Notes under the pieces: generated by a model
What the model was told of the DNA's origin: nothing
What the model saw: only the letters and a program-made list of their open reading frames with translations
The model's database searches: none
Made by a program: the position numbers and the translations under genes
Assembly (NCBI GenBank): GCA_034231615.1
Contig: CM067310.1
Coordinates: forward strand, 7,734,010 to 7,798,009
Length of the DNA stretch: 64,000 bases
Direction of reading: 5' to 3'
From: Meghimatium bilineatum
Taxonomy: Eukaryota; Mollusca; Gastropoda; Stylommatophora; Philomycidae
Shown here: one piece after another, positions 1 to 14,200 of the stretch
Numbering within the stretch: the stretch's first letter is position 1
Layout: each line of letters starts with the position of its first letter

Positions 1-1016
1 GAATCCCTAGGGAAGAATGAACAAAATTTGTATGTTTTGATTAACCCTTTTGACACTTAAAAATATATGTTGTTGAAATGAGAAATAATTGCTGTATAGG
101 ATGATGATGTACACCATAGAAGTAACAAAAACCTCCTTTTTCCTATACGTAAGTAGTAGTAGGTACCTCCTGTACATAAGTAGCAGTAGAAGTTCTGGAG
201 ACTAACAGGAATTGAAGCAGTCCATTCTTCTTCTTCTTTATCGTTCTTCAGTTAGGTATCAGGTTACAGCACCAATAGCTTCAGTCAGTTATCAGGTTAC
301 AGCACCAATAGCTTCAATGAATTGTGTGATTCGCTTCAGGTCATTCATGGAACCCCTCAAGTCTGGAAGCAGTGCTGTCTTAGTAGGCCATATTTTCTCC
401 CTCTCTTCTTGGTAGAGTTGACAGGCATAAAGATTGTGTTCTGCTGTGTCTTATGTTTCAGTTATGTTTACTATTGCTACACAGTGGAACTACCTGCTTC
501 CTTTCTCAAGCGATATATCGTATACTCACTGAGGTTCATGTAGGTCACCTGATGGCTCAGCTCCAACGTGAAGGTCATGTTCTAGGTTCGGAAGTGACCA
601 AACACCAGACTGAGAACTGTCCACACTTGATCCAAAAGAAGGACTGGGCGAGATCTGTGGCACAAAAAACCAAAAAACAACCCGTTTTGAAGAATGCATG
701 GTAATATTCACATCATAAAGTTAATTGAAGAGGCGATGGACACCGCCAAATAAATATGCTATCTGCTTAAATACTTCAACAGATAATCAACCACAGAACA
801 GACAACATTAAGTACTGGTCTGGTCACAATTATTCCTATCCTCATTTATATCACTGAAGATAGAAACTCTTAGAGGAAAAATCATAATGCTGAAAATGGG
901 ATTTGAACCAGGCCTACTCAGAAGGTACATACTCATTAGAAGACTATATATTGTTGCATTCAATCCAACACTCATACGATTCAAATAGTTATGGGTTTTA
1001 TGGATAATGGATGGTA

Positions 1017-1192
1017 CAGTAAAATCCCGTTATAACAACTTGGTCCGGACCAACAAAATATGTATGTAATAACAGAGATTCGCTGTATACAGTAACAATA
1101 ATATAGAATAAATATAATTGGGGTTTATGAAAAGTGTTTATATATAGGGAAATATGTTATAAAAGAATGTGCTTAACAGGGATCCCACTGTA
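1017..1192 (-). mobile_element. Pogo/Tigger-like MITE (family J), copy 1
   Basis: Ends read ACAGTAAAATCCCGTTATAA and its near inverse GGGATCCCACTGT. The interior matches the copies at 38273 and 41330 in reverse orientation. The TIR style (CAGT, then a CCGTTATAAC block) is typical of pogo/Tigger-derived MITEs from general knowledge; no transposase is present. Confidence 0.6.
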
Positions 1193-1496
1193 ATAACTTC
1201 CATTTTAGTGTCAGAGACATGGTGACTCCATGTAACCCATATATCATTACCAAAACGCCAGAGAAGATTCAACAATCAGTTCCCAGAGATATTATTCTGG
1301 TGTGATGTTATGCTCTGATATATATATTCTGCGCACACTTTTATTCTTCAATGGAGCACACAATATCATGCAATTTCCTTTCATGCCCGTCACCAGGTTG
1401 CTACACAGACTGTTTATATTTTAAAAAAAAGATATTTAAAAATTAAAATTGTTTCTTTACTCATTTTCTTCTACTTATTATTATGGGGGGGGGGGG

Positions 1497-1565
1497 TCCG
1501 TAGCACAGTGGTTAGCATACTGGCTTTGTATATGAGTGGTCATGGGTTAATTCTCCCAGTTGAGG
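1497..1565 (+). repeat. tRNA-like SINE head or tRNA pseudogene
   Basis: Has an A-box-like TAGCACAGTGGTTAGC and a B-box-like GGGTTAATTCTCCC about 33 bp apart, as in a tRNA-derived SINE promoter. Preceded by a poly-G run. It cannot fold as an intact tRNA by eye. Confidence 0.45.
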
Positions 1566-1689
1566 AGGAAATGTTTTTCCAACCGCAACAGCTCCGAGGT
1601 TGACCAAGTCTGAATAAGATACAGAATCAGTCAGAGAAGTAAAGACTGCGAGGGAGAGGAGATGGCTACCACCCTTATATAGCAGAGCC

Positions 1690-1890
1690 GCTGAAATATG
1701 AGATCGCACACCGAATATCTCACATCGCTACAGCAGTTAAATGTGACATCGCTAACATCTCACACCCGTACGGTAGTTAAGTGAAACTGCTAACACCTCA
1801 CATCAGCAAAATGTGAGATTGCTAAATCTCCCATCCTCATAGCAGCTAAATATGAGATCGCTAACATCTCACACCGACACAGCAGCTAAA
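1690..1890. repeat. Imperfect tandem repeat
   Basis: About five degenerate copies of a roughly 40-bp unit containing AAATGTGAGATCGCTAACAT and a CTCACACC block. Confidence 0.6.
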
Positions 1891-2230
1891 TGTTTAAACT
1901 TTGCCTTTTCTACTGATTACTATTTTAGGAGTCGTGTTCAAATAAAACCTTCCCTGCTGCACACAAGGACCATGCAGATGTCATCACTGAGGCAATAAGT
2001 ACATATCAATATATTTTGTGAATTTCTTTAGTCAGAGTGGGCAGGTGACACAAAGTACATAAAAAGTGACCAACAAAAATCACAGCAATAATAGAAAACA
2101 TGGTGACACAAGACTTTTTTTTGAATTCTGTTATATATATTTTTGATTTTTCTGAAGTCTTATACTGATGATTGATCATGGTTAAAATTATACTGCAGAC
2201 ATTTTTTTGAAGTTCTATTGTAAAACTGAC

Positions 2231-2296
2231 CTCAGTTAAGATACCAGCTTGTCCAAAACTATCATTTCTCTGATGTCCAGCAGAAGTTATGGGAAC
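2231..2296 (-). CDS. AMFR: AMFR exon 12
   Basis: Acceptor TTTATTTCAG|GTT, donor GAG|GTCAGT, 22 codons, phase 0. Encodes VPITSAGHQRNDSFGQAG, weakly like the post-CUE VPFPTQRSDS stretch of AMFR. Position and phase fit; the similarity is low, so this call is less sure than the other exons. Confidence 0.75.
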
Positions 2297-5200
2297 CTGA
2301 AATAAAGCAAAGGTTAATCATAATATGACCATAAGATCTTCCATATTCTTCTTCTTCTGCATTTGTTCTTAAATTCCTGCTGGTTATTAGGAAGTATTTC
2401 ACAGAAAGGAATGTGTATCATCATGGTGTACAGCTTGGCTGTGATATCTGCAAATTTACACATTTAACTTCAGCATAGCTTCTACGTTACTTTGATTTAC
2501 AAAGAGGACAGTCACCGCCCAACCTCCAAACCTCCTTAGTCCTCTCTTATGACATGCATGATAGGTCACAGTACTGCTATTTTTTTCTCCTGTTCAGGTC
2601 CCAGCCACATGAAACAGATTTCCTATTCTCAAACAAAGACTGCATAATATTAATACATCACACACATAAACAGTAACTACATCACACACATAAACAGTAA
2701 CTACATCACACACATAAACAGTAACTACATCACACACATAAACAGTAACTACATCACACACATAAACAGTAACTACATCACACACATAAACAGTAACTAC
2801 ATCACACACATAAACAGTAACCACATCACACACATAAACAGTAACCACATCACACACATAAACAGTAACTACATCACACACATAAACATCAACTACATCA
2901 CACACATAAACAGTAACTACATCACACACATAAACAGTAACTACATCACACACATAAACAGTAACTACATCACACACATAAACATCAACTACATCACACA
3001 CATAAACAGTAACTACATCACACACATAAACAGTAACTACATCACACACATAAACAGTAACTACATCACACACATAAACAGTAACTACATCACACACATA
3101 AACAGTAACTACATCACACACATAAACAGTAACTACATCACACACATAAACATCAACTACATCACACACATAAACATCAACTACATCACACACATAAACA
3201 GTAACTACATCACACACATAAACAGTAACTACATCACACACATAAACAGTAACTACATCACACACATAAACAGTAACTACAAACACATAAACAGTAACTA
3301 CATCACACACATAAACAGTAACTACAAACACATAAACAGTAACTACATCACACACATAAACAGTAACTACAAACACATAAACAGTAACTACATCACACAC
3401 ATAAACAGTAACTACAAACACATAAACAGTAACTACATCACACACATAAACAGTAACCACATCACACACATAAACAGTAACTACAAACACATAAACAGTA
3501 ACCACATCACACACATAAACAGTAACTACAAACACATAAACAGTAACCACATCACACACATAAACAGTAACTACATCACACACATAAACAGTAACTACAT
3601 CACACACATAAACAGTAACTACAAACACATAAACAGTAACTACATCACACACATAAACAGTAACTACATCACACACATAAACAGTAACTACATCACACAC
3701 ATAAACAGTAACTACAAACACATAAACAGTAACTACATCACACACATAAACAGTAACTACAAACACATAAACAGTAACTACATCACACACATAAACAGTA
3801 ACTACAAACACATAAACAGTAACTACATCACACACATAAACAGTAACCACATCACACACATAAACAGTAACTACAAACACATAAACAGTAACCACATCAC
3901 ACACATAAACAGTAACTACAAACACATAAACAGTAACCACATCACACACATAAACAGTAACTACATCACACACATAAACAGTAACTACAAACACATAAAC
4001 AGTAACCACATCACACACATAAACAGTAACTACATCACACACATAAACAGTAACTACATCACACACATAAACAGTAACTACATCACACACATAAACAGTA
4101 ACTACAAACACATAAACAGTAACCACATCACACACATAAACAGTAACTACATCACACACATAAACAGTAACTACATCACACACATAAACAGTAACTACAT
4201 CACACATATAAACAGTAACTACATCACACACATAAACAGTAACTACACACACATAAACACAAACTACATCACACACATAAACAGTAACCACATCACACAC
4301 ATAAACATCAACTACATCACACACATAAACATCAACTACATCACACACATAAACAGTAACTACAAACACATAAACATCAACTACATCACACACATAAACA
4401 GTAACTACATCACACATAAACAGTAACTACAAACACATAAACACAAACTACATCACACACATAAACAGTAACTACAAACACATAAACACAAACTACATCA
4501 CACACATAAACAGTAACTACAAACACATAAACACAAACTACATCACACACATAAACAGTAACTACATCACACACATAAACATCAACTACATCACACACAT
4601 AAACATCAACTACATCACACACATAAACATCAACTACATCACACAACATGAATGTCCTTACTTGTGGTACAGTGACACGACCCTCCAGAATATTGTCTAT
4701 AGTCAGGTCAACTGAACGGGTCAGACGTAGGTCATCCATGATAACAGATTGAGGGATACTAGGAAATACTGTCTGAACTTCCCGAGCCTACAAAAAGGAA
4801 TGATTACACAAATACCAGTAAATATATCTATTATGTCTTACATGTTTGATTACATAAAAATGTAATTTACTAGTTCAAGAGAAAGTTATTGATACTGGGC
4901 CAGAGCTGTGCCCTGATGTTGACGTCTGTTTCGGCGGCATTAGACTCAAAACACAGAGCCGGATGGCTGCTGGAACAGAGGGAGAAGCACTTATGGGAAT
5001 GCCCCACGTGCTGTGAGGCCAGTTTCTAATCAAGAATCAAGTTATTGATACATGGCAGATTCAAGTTATTGATACATGGCAGATTCAAGTTATTGATACA
5101 TGGCAGATTCAAGTTATTGATACATGGCAGATTCAAGTTATTGATACATGGCAGATTCAAGTTATTGATACATGGCAGATTCAAGTTATTGATACATGGC

Positions 5201-8200
5201 AGATTCAAGTTATTGATACATGGCAGATTCAAGTTATTGATACATGGCAGATTCAAGTTATTGATACATGGCAGATTCAAGTTATTGATACATGGCAGAT
5301 TCAAGTTATTGATACATGGCAGATTCAAGTTACACACCAAAAATATAAAGATGTCATTGTCAAAGAAGTTATTCACAAATAACAGACTGTTTTCTTACCA
5401 TGTTGTCTAGTTGAGATGTTTGTGTGGCATGTGCTTGTTGCCCTGTCAGAAGGTTGGTGTGTGTGACTTCCACAGAGAAACTTGGTAGCCAGCTGACATA
5501 TCTAGACCCTACACAGAAAAGTGAAGGCAAATATTGTGATAACATCAAATGAAGGCAAATGTTATGATAACATCAAATAAAGGCAAATATTATGATAACA
5601 TCAAATAAAGGCAAATATTATGATAACATCAAATAAAGGCAAATATTATGATAACATCAAATAAAGGCAAATATTATAACATCAAATGAAGGCAAATGTT
5701 ATGATACCATCAGAGACATCAAATGAAGGCAAACATAATGACACAATTTATGGGAAACCATGTGCTATGGCACTGACTCATAACTCAGGTTACCTTTCAA
5801 TCAATCAAGTGTCAGGGGAGTGGTGTAGTTGATCATGCTTCTCCACAACTCTTGATGTCTCTTGTGTTGTTAATAAGTTCAGTTGGTGATATTTTTTTTT
5901 GCCACAATGACAACTCATCCAGAAATCTCTCTCTTTTTCTTCCACTGTACTTTCTCCCCATTGATCTTTCCAGTGGTTACTAAATTTTTAATTTTTGTTC
6001 TTATCACATGTCCTACCAGGAAAGGGGGTCATCTACCAGAGGTGGCGGATAGTGGAAAAACCTCTAGATATATAGGGCAGCTGTGATATAAGCCTCTGGG
6101 TGAATAAGCAGCAGCTGACCAGGCAGCGCTGATATCCCCACTGAAATACCCCATGTATCCAGTGACGGGCAGCATCAAGCGAGTATGAGCCACTATAAGC
6201 TCAGGTTGCTGGTGTGGAGTCACTGACATTTGGTCAGTGCTACTGACCAAACTAAATGCCTCAGAGTTGCTCAGTGGAATGCGAAAGGTGTGAGAAACAA
6301 AAAGCCTGATCTACAAGAATTCCTGAGAAAAATCAGATTGACATAATGTGCATACAAGAGACTCACCTAAAGAACACACAGAGATTCTTCATTCAAGGTT
6401 ATGAGTCCTTCCGCCAAGACCGATCCAAAAGAGTCAAAGGAGGAATTCTGACAATTGTAAAAACATCAATACAAGCAGTAGAAGTAAACAGGTCAGGAGA
6501 AGAATAACTTGAAGATATAACAGTCAACCTGCTGCTGCCGCATGGTGGAGAAACATCAATTACAAACTGCTACAGCGCTCCAGCCACAAAAATAGAACTA
6601 AGTCAACCAAAGATAGAGGAATCAAGACACCTAATAGTGAGTAACTTTAATAGTCACTAACCAAGCTGGGGGTACAAGGATATGGATCACAGAGGTGAAG
6701 AGATCGAAGACTGGATGATGGAAAATAAACTAATTCTCATAAACCAGCCAGATGACACACCAACATTCTACTAGAAGGGCTGGAAAAAAACTAGCTCACT
6801 AGACCTTGATTAGATTAAATAGATCTAGAGGTCTGAATAGATTGATATTTACTGTAACACTGACCATACTTTACTGTAATACTGACCATACTTTACTGTA
6901 ATACTGACCTTACTTTACTGTAATACTGACCTTACTTTACTGTAATACTGACCTTACTTTACTGTAATACTGACCTTACTTTACTGTAATATCACCTTAC
7001 TTTACTGTAATACTGACCATACTTTACTGTAATACTGACCTTACTTTACTGTAACACTGACCATACTTTACTGTAATACTGACCTTACTTTACTGTAATA
7101 TCACCTTACTTTACTGTAATACTGACCATACTTTACTGTAATACTGATCTTACTTTACTGTAACACTGATCTTACTTTACTGTAATACTGACCTTACTTT
7201 ACTGTAACACTGATCTTACTTTACTGTAATACTGACCATACTTTACTGTAATACTGACCATACTTTACTGTAATACTGACCTTACTTTACTGTAATACTG
7301 ACCTTACTTTACTGTAATACTGACCATACTTTACTGTAATACTGACCTTACTTTACTGTAATACTGACCTTACTTTACTGTAATACTGACCTTACTTTAC
7401 TGTAATATCACCTTACTTTACTGTAATACTGACCATACTTTACTGTAATACTGACCATACTTTACTGTAACAATGACCTTACTTTACTGTAACACTGATC
7501 TTACTTTACTGTAACACTGACCTTAATTTACTGTAATATCACCTTACTTTACTGTAATACTGACCATACTTTACTGTAATACTGATCTTACTTTACTGTA
7601 ATACTGACCTTAATTTACTGTAATACTGATCTTACTTAATTTATAAGTAAACATAATTAAATTGAATTATTACCATCAAAATGAAAGAAGTGGTTTGTTG
7701 TTAGCTGGTTGGTTGGGGCAACTACTGCATTTCCAAGGTTAGCTCCCCTTGGCTGTCCTGCATCCGGATGTTCTCTCTCATTTGATTGGCTCAGAGTTGT
7801 GCGACAGGTTGGGCAGGATGTGTCCTGCTCTAGCCATGACCTCAGGCATGAACTGAAAGTTAAACATGTAAAAAAAACCTCTAAAAATACGGATAAATCA
7901 GCGGCTCTTGATTCAATGTGTTCTGATTCATCATCATCATACCCACAACTCCTCATTGTTGTTGCGGTGTCACTCTGGAAACATCAGCACAAAAATTATG
8001 TTGTCAGCCTGTTTTCATACAAAGCAATAAACACATAAACAACCAGCACAATCCTCCTTATGATGATTTAATCCTTCAGCTTCTATGAAAGAGTTTACTT
8101 GTTTCTCCATCCTACTGATATTGACCAGTTTTGTTATTTATTCCCTCATTGATAAAAATGATTTCACTATGAAATCACCAAGCACCAATACTTGTGAACC

Positions 8201-11200
8201 ATCCCATCCATGCATGATCTATTTTCTGGTGTCAATAAAAAGCCAGAACTGTGAACGCTCTCTTAGTTTTGTAGGATGCACTATTATTTTTGAAGACACA
8301 GATTTGTTGGTCAGGTCATGTGGTGCGTATACCAGATCATTGCCTGCTAAAGATGGTGAGTTGCAGATGTGCATATGTTCTCATGGTGGACAAATGAAGC
8401 GCTACAAGGACTCGTTAAAGACCTCAGTGAAAGCTTTCGAAATAAACTAAGATACAAGGTAAGACTCCGCTGAAGATGGATGTGTCGGGCCATTGGCGCA
8501 AATAAAACGGCGACACAACGCATTTCCATTCTCTGGACTACATCCTGCTGGAAATCTAATAGGACCATGGTCCTGCTACTAGAGAGATCCAACGGGAGTT
8601 TGAGAATGAACGCAGAAGAAGAAGGTAAGACACTGCCAGAAATAGAGCTGTATGGCACTCTATAGTCTAAAAAGGCGCAGCATCTTGTGAAAATAGGAAA
8701 AAATTCATCAGCTCAACAGTGGAGAGTAGCAAGAAAGTCATGGGTTAGAAGATCAACGCCATTTACAGTGGTCATTCCATGCTCAATTTGTCCATGGACC
8801 TTTACAGTGGGTCATTCCATGCTCAATTTGTCCATGGACCTTTACAGTGGGTCATTCCATGCTCAATTTGTCCATGGACCTTTACAGTGGTCATTCCATG
8901 CTCAATTTGTCCATGGACCTTTACAGTGGTCATTCCATGCTCAATTTGTCCATGGACCTTTACAGTGGGTCATTCCATGCTCAATTTGTCCATGGACCTT
9001 TACAGTGGGTCATTCCATGCTCAATTTGTCCATGGACCTTTACAGTGGTCATTCCATGCTCAATTTGTCCATGGACCTTTACAGTGGGTCATTCCATGCT
9101 CAATTTGTCCATGGACCTTTACAGTGGTCATTCCATGCTCAATTTGTCCATGGACCTTTACAGTGGGTCATTCCATGCTCAATTTGTCCATGGACCTTTA
9201 CAGTGGTCATTCCATGCTCAATTTGTCCATGGACCTTTACAGTGGGTCATTACATGCTCAATTTGTCCATGGACCTTTACAGTGGGTCATTCCATGCTCA
9301 ATTTGTCCATGGACCTTTACAGTGGGTCATTCCATGCTCAATTTGTCCATGGACCTTTACAGTGGTCATTCCATGCTCAATTTGTCCATGGACCTTTACA
9401 GTGGTCATTCCATGCTCAATTTGTCCATGGACCTTTACAGTGGTCATTCCATGCTCAATTTGTCCATGGACCTTTACAGTGGGTCATTCCATGCTCAATT
9501 TGTCCATGGACCTTTACAGTGGGTCATTCCATGCTCAATTTGTCCATGGACCTTTACAGTGGGTCATTCCATGCTCAATTTGTCCATGGACCTTTACAGT
9601 GGGTCATTCCATGCTCAATTTGTCCATGGACCTTTACAGTGGGTCATTCCATGCTCAATTTGTCCATGGACCTTTACAGTGGGTCATTCCATGCTCAATT
9701 TGTCCATGGACCTTTACAGTGGGTCATTCCATGCTCAATTTGTCCATGGACCTTTACAGTGGTCATTCCATGCTCAATTTGTCCATGGACCTTTACAGTA
9801 ATTATATAGCTTATTAGGCATCTATGAACTCATAGTCACGGACATAACTCCTAACTGAATCTTATCAAGTGGATGCAACCAATGGTCATCATTACCATGC
9901 GATGGATGAACAACACATGCGGATGATGTATTATATAAATAGGGCATAACACCAAACTTGGATGTGTTGGGCTATGGGCGCAAATAAAATGACGACAATG
10001 CATTTCCATTCTATGGACCACAACCTGCTGTCTCCCAAAGAGACTGTTCTATGGTGAATTTTGCATAGGTAAGCGTTCAAGCAAACGGCAGAAGAAACGC
10101 TTCAAGGACTACTTGAAGACATCTTTCAAGCACTGCAAGGTTGGCTCTTGTGAGAACACAGCTCTTGATCATCCAGCTTGGAACAGTCAGATCAGAGTGG
10201 GTATGAGTGAGGAAAAATTACAGGTGATTCAAAGGAGACAAAAATGAAATGAGAGATCAGACTATTTTACTCAAGACCTACTACATTCCTGCTCACATTG
10301 TAGCAGGTCATTCAGAGACTGGATTGCACTCAATATGATTGTTGTAGTTCGTCCATCACATGATGATGATGACCATTTGTTACATCCACTTTTGAAAATT
10401 CAGTGTTAGTTATGTCCTTGATTATGAGTTCGTAGATGGTTAATGAGCCCTATTCGAGCTGTAAATATCCTTGGATAGTTCGGATATGGAATGACGACAG
10501 TAGACGGATCTTGGTCTATCCGTGACTTTCTAGCTGCTCTCCGCTGGTGAGCTGCCGCATTTCTCCTCTTTTCACATGATGATGCGCTATTTTTTATTTT
10601 AGAACGCAATGTAGATCTATTTTGTGCAAGTTCTTCCCATCTATTGTGGTATATTTCAAAGGCTTTCAGTGAGTTCTTTAACAAGTCCCTGTAGTGCTTC
10701 TTTTTGCCACCTTGAGATCATGTGCCCTTCTCCAGCTCACCATAGAGAAGTCAATATGACTACTGTAAAGATCTGTGGACAAGTTGAGCATGGAATGACC
10801 TCTGTAGATGGCTTTTGATCTTCTACCCGTGACTTTCTTGCTACTCTCCGCTGTTGAGCTACTGTATGTCTCCTACTTTCGCAAGAAACTTCCCATTTTC
10901 CTATTTTCTGCACCTTTTTAGAGTTAGGGTTACGGTTAGAGTGCCATACAGCTCTATTTCGGGCAGTGTCTTAACATGATTCTTTTTCCTATATAAATAA
11001 CCAAATGGTCAGAGAGTGTCCGACAAAGTGGATGGTGCCGCAGTAACCTAATGAACAAATAGTAACGCAAAATGAGGTAAACAGGTTACTAAAACACTTA
11101 CCTGGCCTATTAATAAAAATATATTTTAAAAAGTATATATAAAAAAACATACAATAAAACTAAACAGGACAATTCTCCACGTATCGGCTCAAATTGAACC

Positions 11201-14200
11201 TTTTTCAAGAGACAAACAACAGAAAACGACAAAATAAAAAACAAAATAGATGTCTATATTTCATCAAGCCCCGTCTCCATAGCGCAGGGATGGCAACGCA
11301 TCTAGTAAAAGTGAAAATGCATGCATTTTTTGTTTATAATGAATACAGGTAATCTAATAATGAATAATCTATACAGGTAATCTAATAATCTATACAGGTA
11401 ATCTAATAATCTATACACGTAATCTAATAATCTATACAGGTAATCTAATAATCTATACAGGTAATCTAATAATCTATACAGGTAATCTAATAATCTATAC
11501 ATATAATCTCATAATATATACAGGTAATCTCAATCAATACAGGTTATGTTCTGTTTTGTTTGTTCTGAATTTCAGGAATTATAACCAATAGAGTTCTTGT
11601 TTGCTTTTGTGAAATGGAGAAGTTTCTCCAGAGCTTTATTGAGATATATGAATGACCCAGTCAATTTATGCAAATTCTGTTACCTATCAACATATGATTG
11701 ATTGCCAGTGTGGCAATAAGGGTCTGGAATTCTAGTTCAATGTACAAAGAATATGTCCACTCTCTTCTTTCCAGGTATGTTGGAGGAGGCAGATAATGAA
11801 AGTTAGGGGATGGGCAGATATACTGTCATCTGTGGAAAAATTATTGTCACTGCATGTCTTGTCTCAACGTCTTAATTTTGTTTTCTGACAAATGGTCTAC
11901 ATGAATGATGGCGAGATGGAGGGTAGCGAACTTGCACCTTTGTTCTTTTGTAGTAGACTTCAAGGTGGTAGGGAATGCTAGGTATGTCATCACTGCAGAT
12001 GGGTCAACAGATCTGATGGTAGACTTCAAGGTGGCAGGGAATGCTAGGTATGTCATCACTGTAGATGGGTCAACAGATCTGATGGTAGACTTCAAGGTGG
12101 CAGGGAATGCTAGGTATGTCATCACTGTAGATGGGTCAACAGATCTGATGGTAGACTTCAAGGTGGCAGGGAATGCTAGGTTTGCGATCACTGTAGATGG
12201 GTCAAAAGATCTGATGGAAGAATGATAAACTAGTTGGCCCAGATGTATATGCTGCACTTATGTCAGGATGTGATGATCCTGGGATACTGAAATGTATCCT
12301 TAAATGTACTAGAATGCATCCCTAAACATATATTCATCAACCTAACACAATCATGCATTTCTTCTTCTTCAGCATTCATTCTCAAACTCCCGCTAGATCT
12401 CTCTTTTAGCAGGACCATGGTCCTCCTAGATTTCGATCAGAATGTAGTCTGGAGAATGAAAATGCATTGTGTTGCCGTTTTATTTGTGCCAATGGCCAGA
12501 CACATCCATCTTCAGTGGGAATCGTGCATTTGAGACAGCAAACTTATGTGTCTAAACCTTGGTTACTCAACTGAGGACCTATGCTATTGCCAGAAAAGCT
12601 ATGGACTGTTAAGAGCTATCTTCTCACAGCTGAAGGGTACCTTATTCACAATGCAAATAACTAATGGCAGTGTTTATCAATGGACAATTTTAAATAAGGC
12701 TTATCATCACCATCATCATTATCACTACCACCACCACCACCATCAACAAGGACTTACTTATGAAAGAGATGGCCACAAGGTAGTTTTCTGGCTGTGTTCA
12801 TTTTCTCCCAACATATTGCACAATCATCAGCATTCTGTTCTAGATCTTCTTGGGTTGCCATAGAAAATCTGAGAATATACACAAAAAACATCTGTTCTAG
12901 ATCTTCTTGGGTTGCCATAGAAAATCTGAGAATATACACAAAAAACATCTGTTCTAGATCTTCTTGGGTTGCCATAGAAAATCTGAGAATAAACACACAT
13001 AAACATCTGTTCTAGATCTTCTTGGGTTCTCATAGAAAATCTGAGAATATACACACAAAAACATTTACCAATATCTGGGACAAATAATCACAAATGATGG
13101 TTGATGTCTTCTTCTGCATTCATTCTCAAACTTTGTACGAAGAAAGAATAATTAAAGGCATTAAAGATCAAACATATAAATTATTGTGGACATATTAAAA
13201 GACATGACACCTTGTTGAAGACCTTACTTGAGGGTAAAGTCGAGAGGAGGCAAGCAAGAGGGAGACAGAGATACAAGTGGGAGACAGAGATACAAGTGGG
13301 AGACAGAGATACAAGTGGGAGACAGAGATACAAGTGGGAGAGTAACATCACACGATGAACAGGTTACAGTCTAGAGGATGGTGCGTCCAACCTTTTGTTG
13401 CAGAGGTAGCACTTGATGATGATGCTTTGAGCACAGATCCATCTTAGTACATCCATTATTTTGTAGCTAAAATAATGAGAATGACCACAGACTATAATGA
13501 GAATGACCACAGACTATAATGAGAATGACCACAGACTATAATGAGAATGACCACAGACTATAATGAGAATGACCACAGACTATAATGAGAATGACCACAG
13601 ACTATAATGAGAATGACCACAGACTATAATGAGAATGACCACAGACTATAATGAGAATGACCACAGACTATAATGAGAATGACCACAGACTATAATGAGA
13701 ATGACCACAGACTATAATGAGAATGACAATTAATGAAAATCAATTTAACGTTCAACTCAGAGCAGAGCAAACTGCACAATTCTGATGTGTTGGACTATTG
13801 GTATAAATAACGATGATGACACAACACAAGATGTTCTCCGGACTACTCCTGTTGGAAATCTAGAAGAACCTTTGTCCCACTACAAGAGAGATTCAGTAAG
13901 ACTGAGAATGAATACTAAACAAAACAAACTGCAAAGAAAATGTCTTCAAATAATTCCCTGCAGAGGATAGTCTTCAAACTTCTGCAGAGTACAGACCTTA
14001 TACAAACTCCTTGCAGAGTACAGACCTTATACAAACTCCTTGAAGAGGATAGTCTTCAAACTCCTTGCAGAGTAACATCTGCAACACTCAACATCAGTCA
14101 TAGTTGTTATTTTATCATCATCAGGTGCCATGCCAGCTGGCGCAGGCGATCATGTATCTCCATAGCTCTCTATCTCTAATATTATGTAGTAGGATTGCTG

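Larger units (their letters stand above)
1..2230. other. AMFR intron 12 (partial), no further exon found
   Basis: I looked on the minus strand for the conserved AMFR C-terminal blocks and saw none. The stretch holds a 35-bp direct repeat (250-317), a pogo-like MITE, a tRNA-like head and an imperfect array, each listed separately. The remainder is unremarkable AT-rich sequence. Confidence 0.6.
8360..9945 (+). mobile_element. RTE-like LINE (family G) 3' end, interrupted twice
   Basis: Encodes KRYKDSLKTSVKAFEIN, then after a nested SINE-like insertion the remainder of the C-terminal region up to VIPCSICPWTFTV, a C2H2-type finger. The end (GGTCATCATTACCATGCGAT) matches the 3' end of the copy at 62540-62985. 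RTE-like elements commonly close with a CP-CGRTFRARIGL-SHL finger (family knowledge). The finger-coding segment is expanded into a 1-kb tandem array. Confidence 0.85.
11900..12640 (-). mobile_element. Dispersed repeat family E, with internal array and SINE insertion
   Basis: Minus-orientation copy of a family also at 15545, 21085, 40080 (minus), 43070 and 63160 (minus). The conserved core includes GATGTATGTTTAGTCCCYGA and, further on, CTAGCATTCCCTGY. No clear coding sequence; class unknown. A 66-bp segment is tandemly expanded at 11935-12230 and a SINE-like A1 copy sits at 12361-12521. Confidence 0.7.

Noticed and set aside
1497-1565. Functional tRNA gene
   Set aside because: A- and B-box-like motifs exist but no paired acceptor or anticodon stems could be drawn; kept only as a tRNA-like SINE head.
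2650-4647. CRISPR-like regular repeats
   Set aside because: Units are head-to-tail with no unique spacers, and the locus is an animal intron. The same holds for all other arrays here.
2594-4739. 607-codon and 109-codon open frames of YVCDVV repeats
   Set aside because: Produced by a 24/21-bp satellite with no stop in that phase; it lies inside an AMFR intron. No independent gene support.
8687-9817. Three overlapping 320-376 codon open frames
   Set aside because: All three forward frames are open because the 40-bp unit contains no stop; the array derives from a LINE finger segment.
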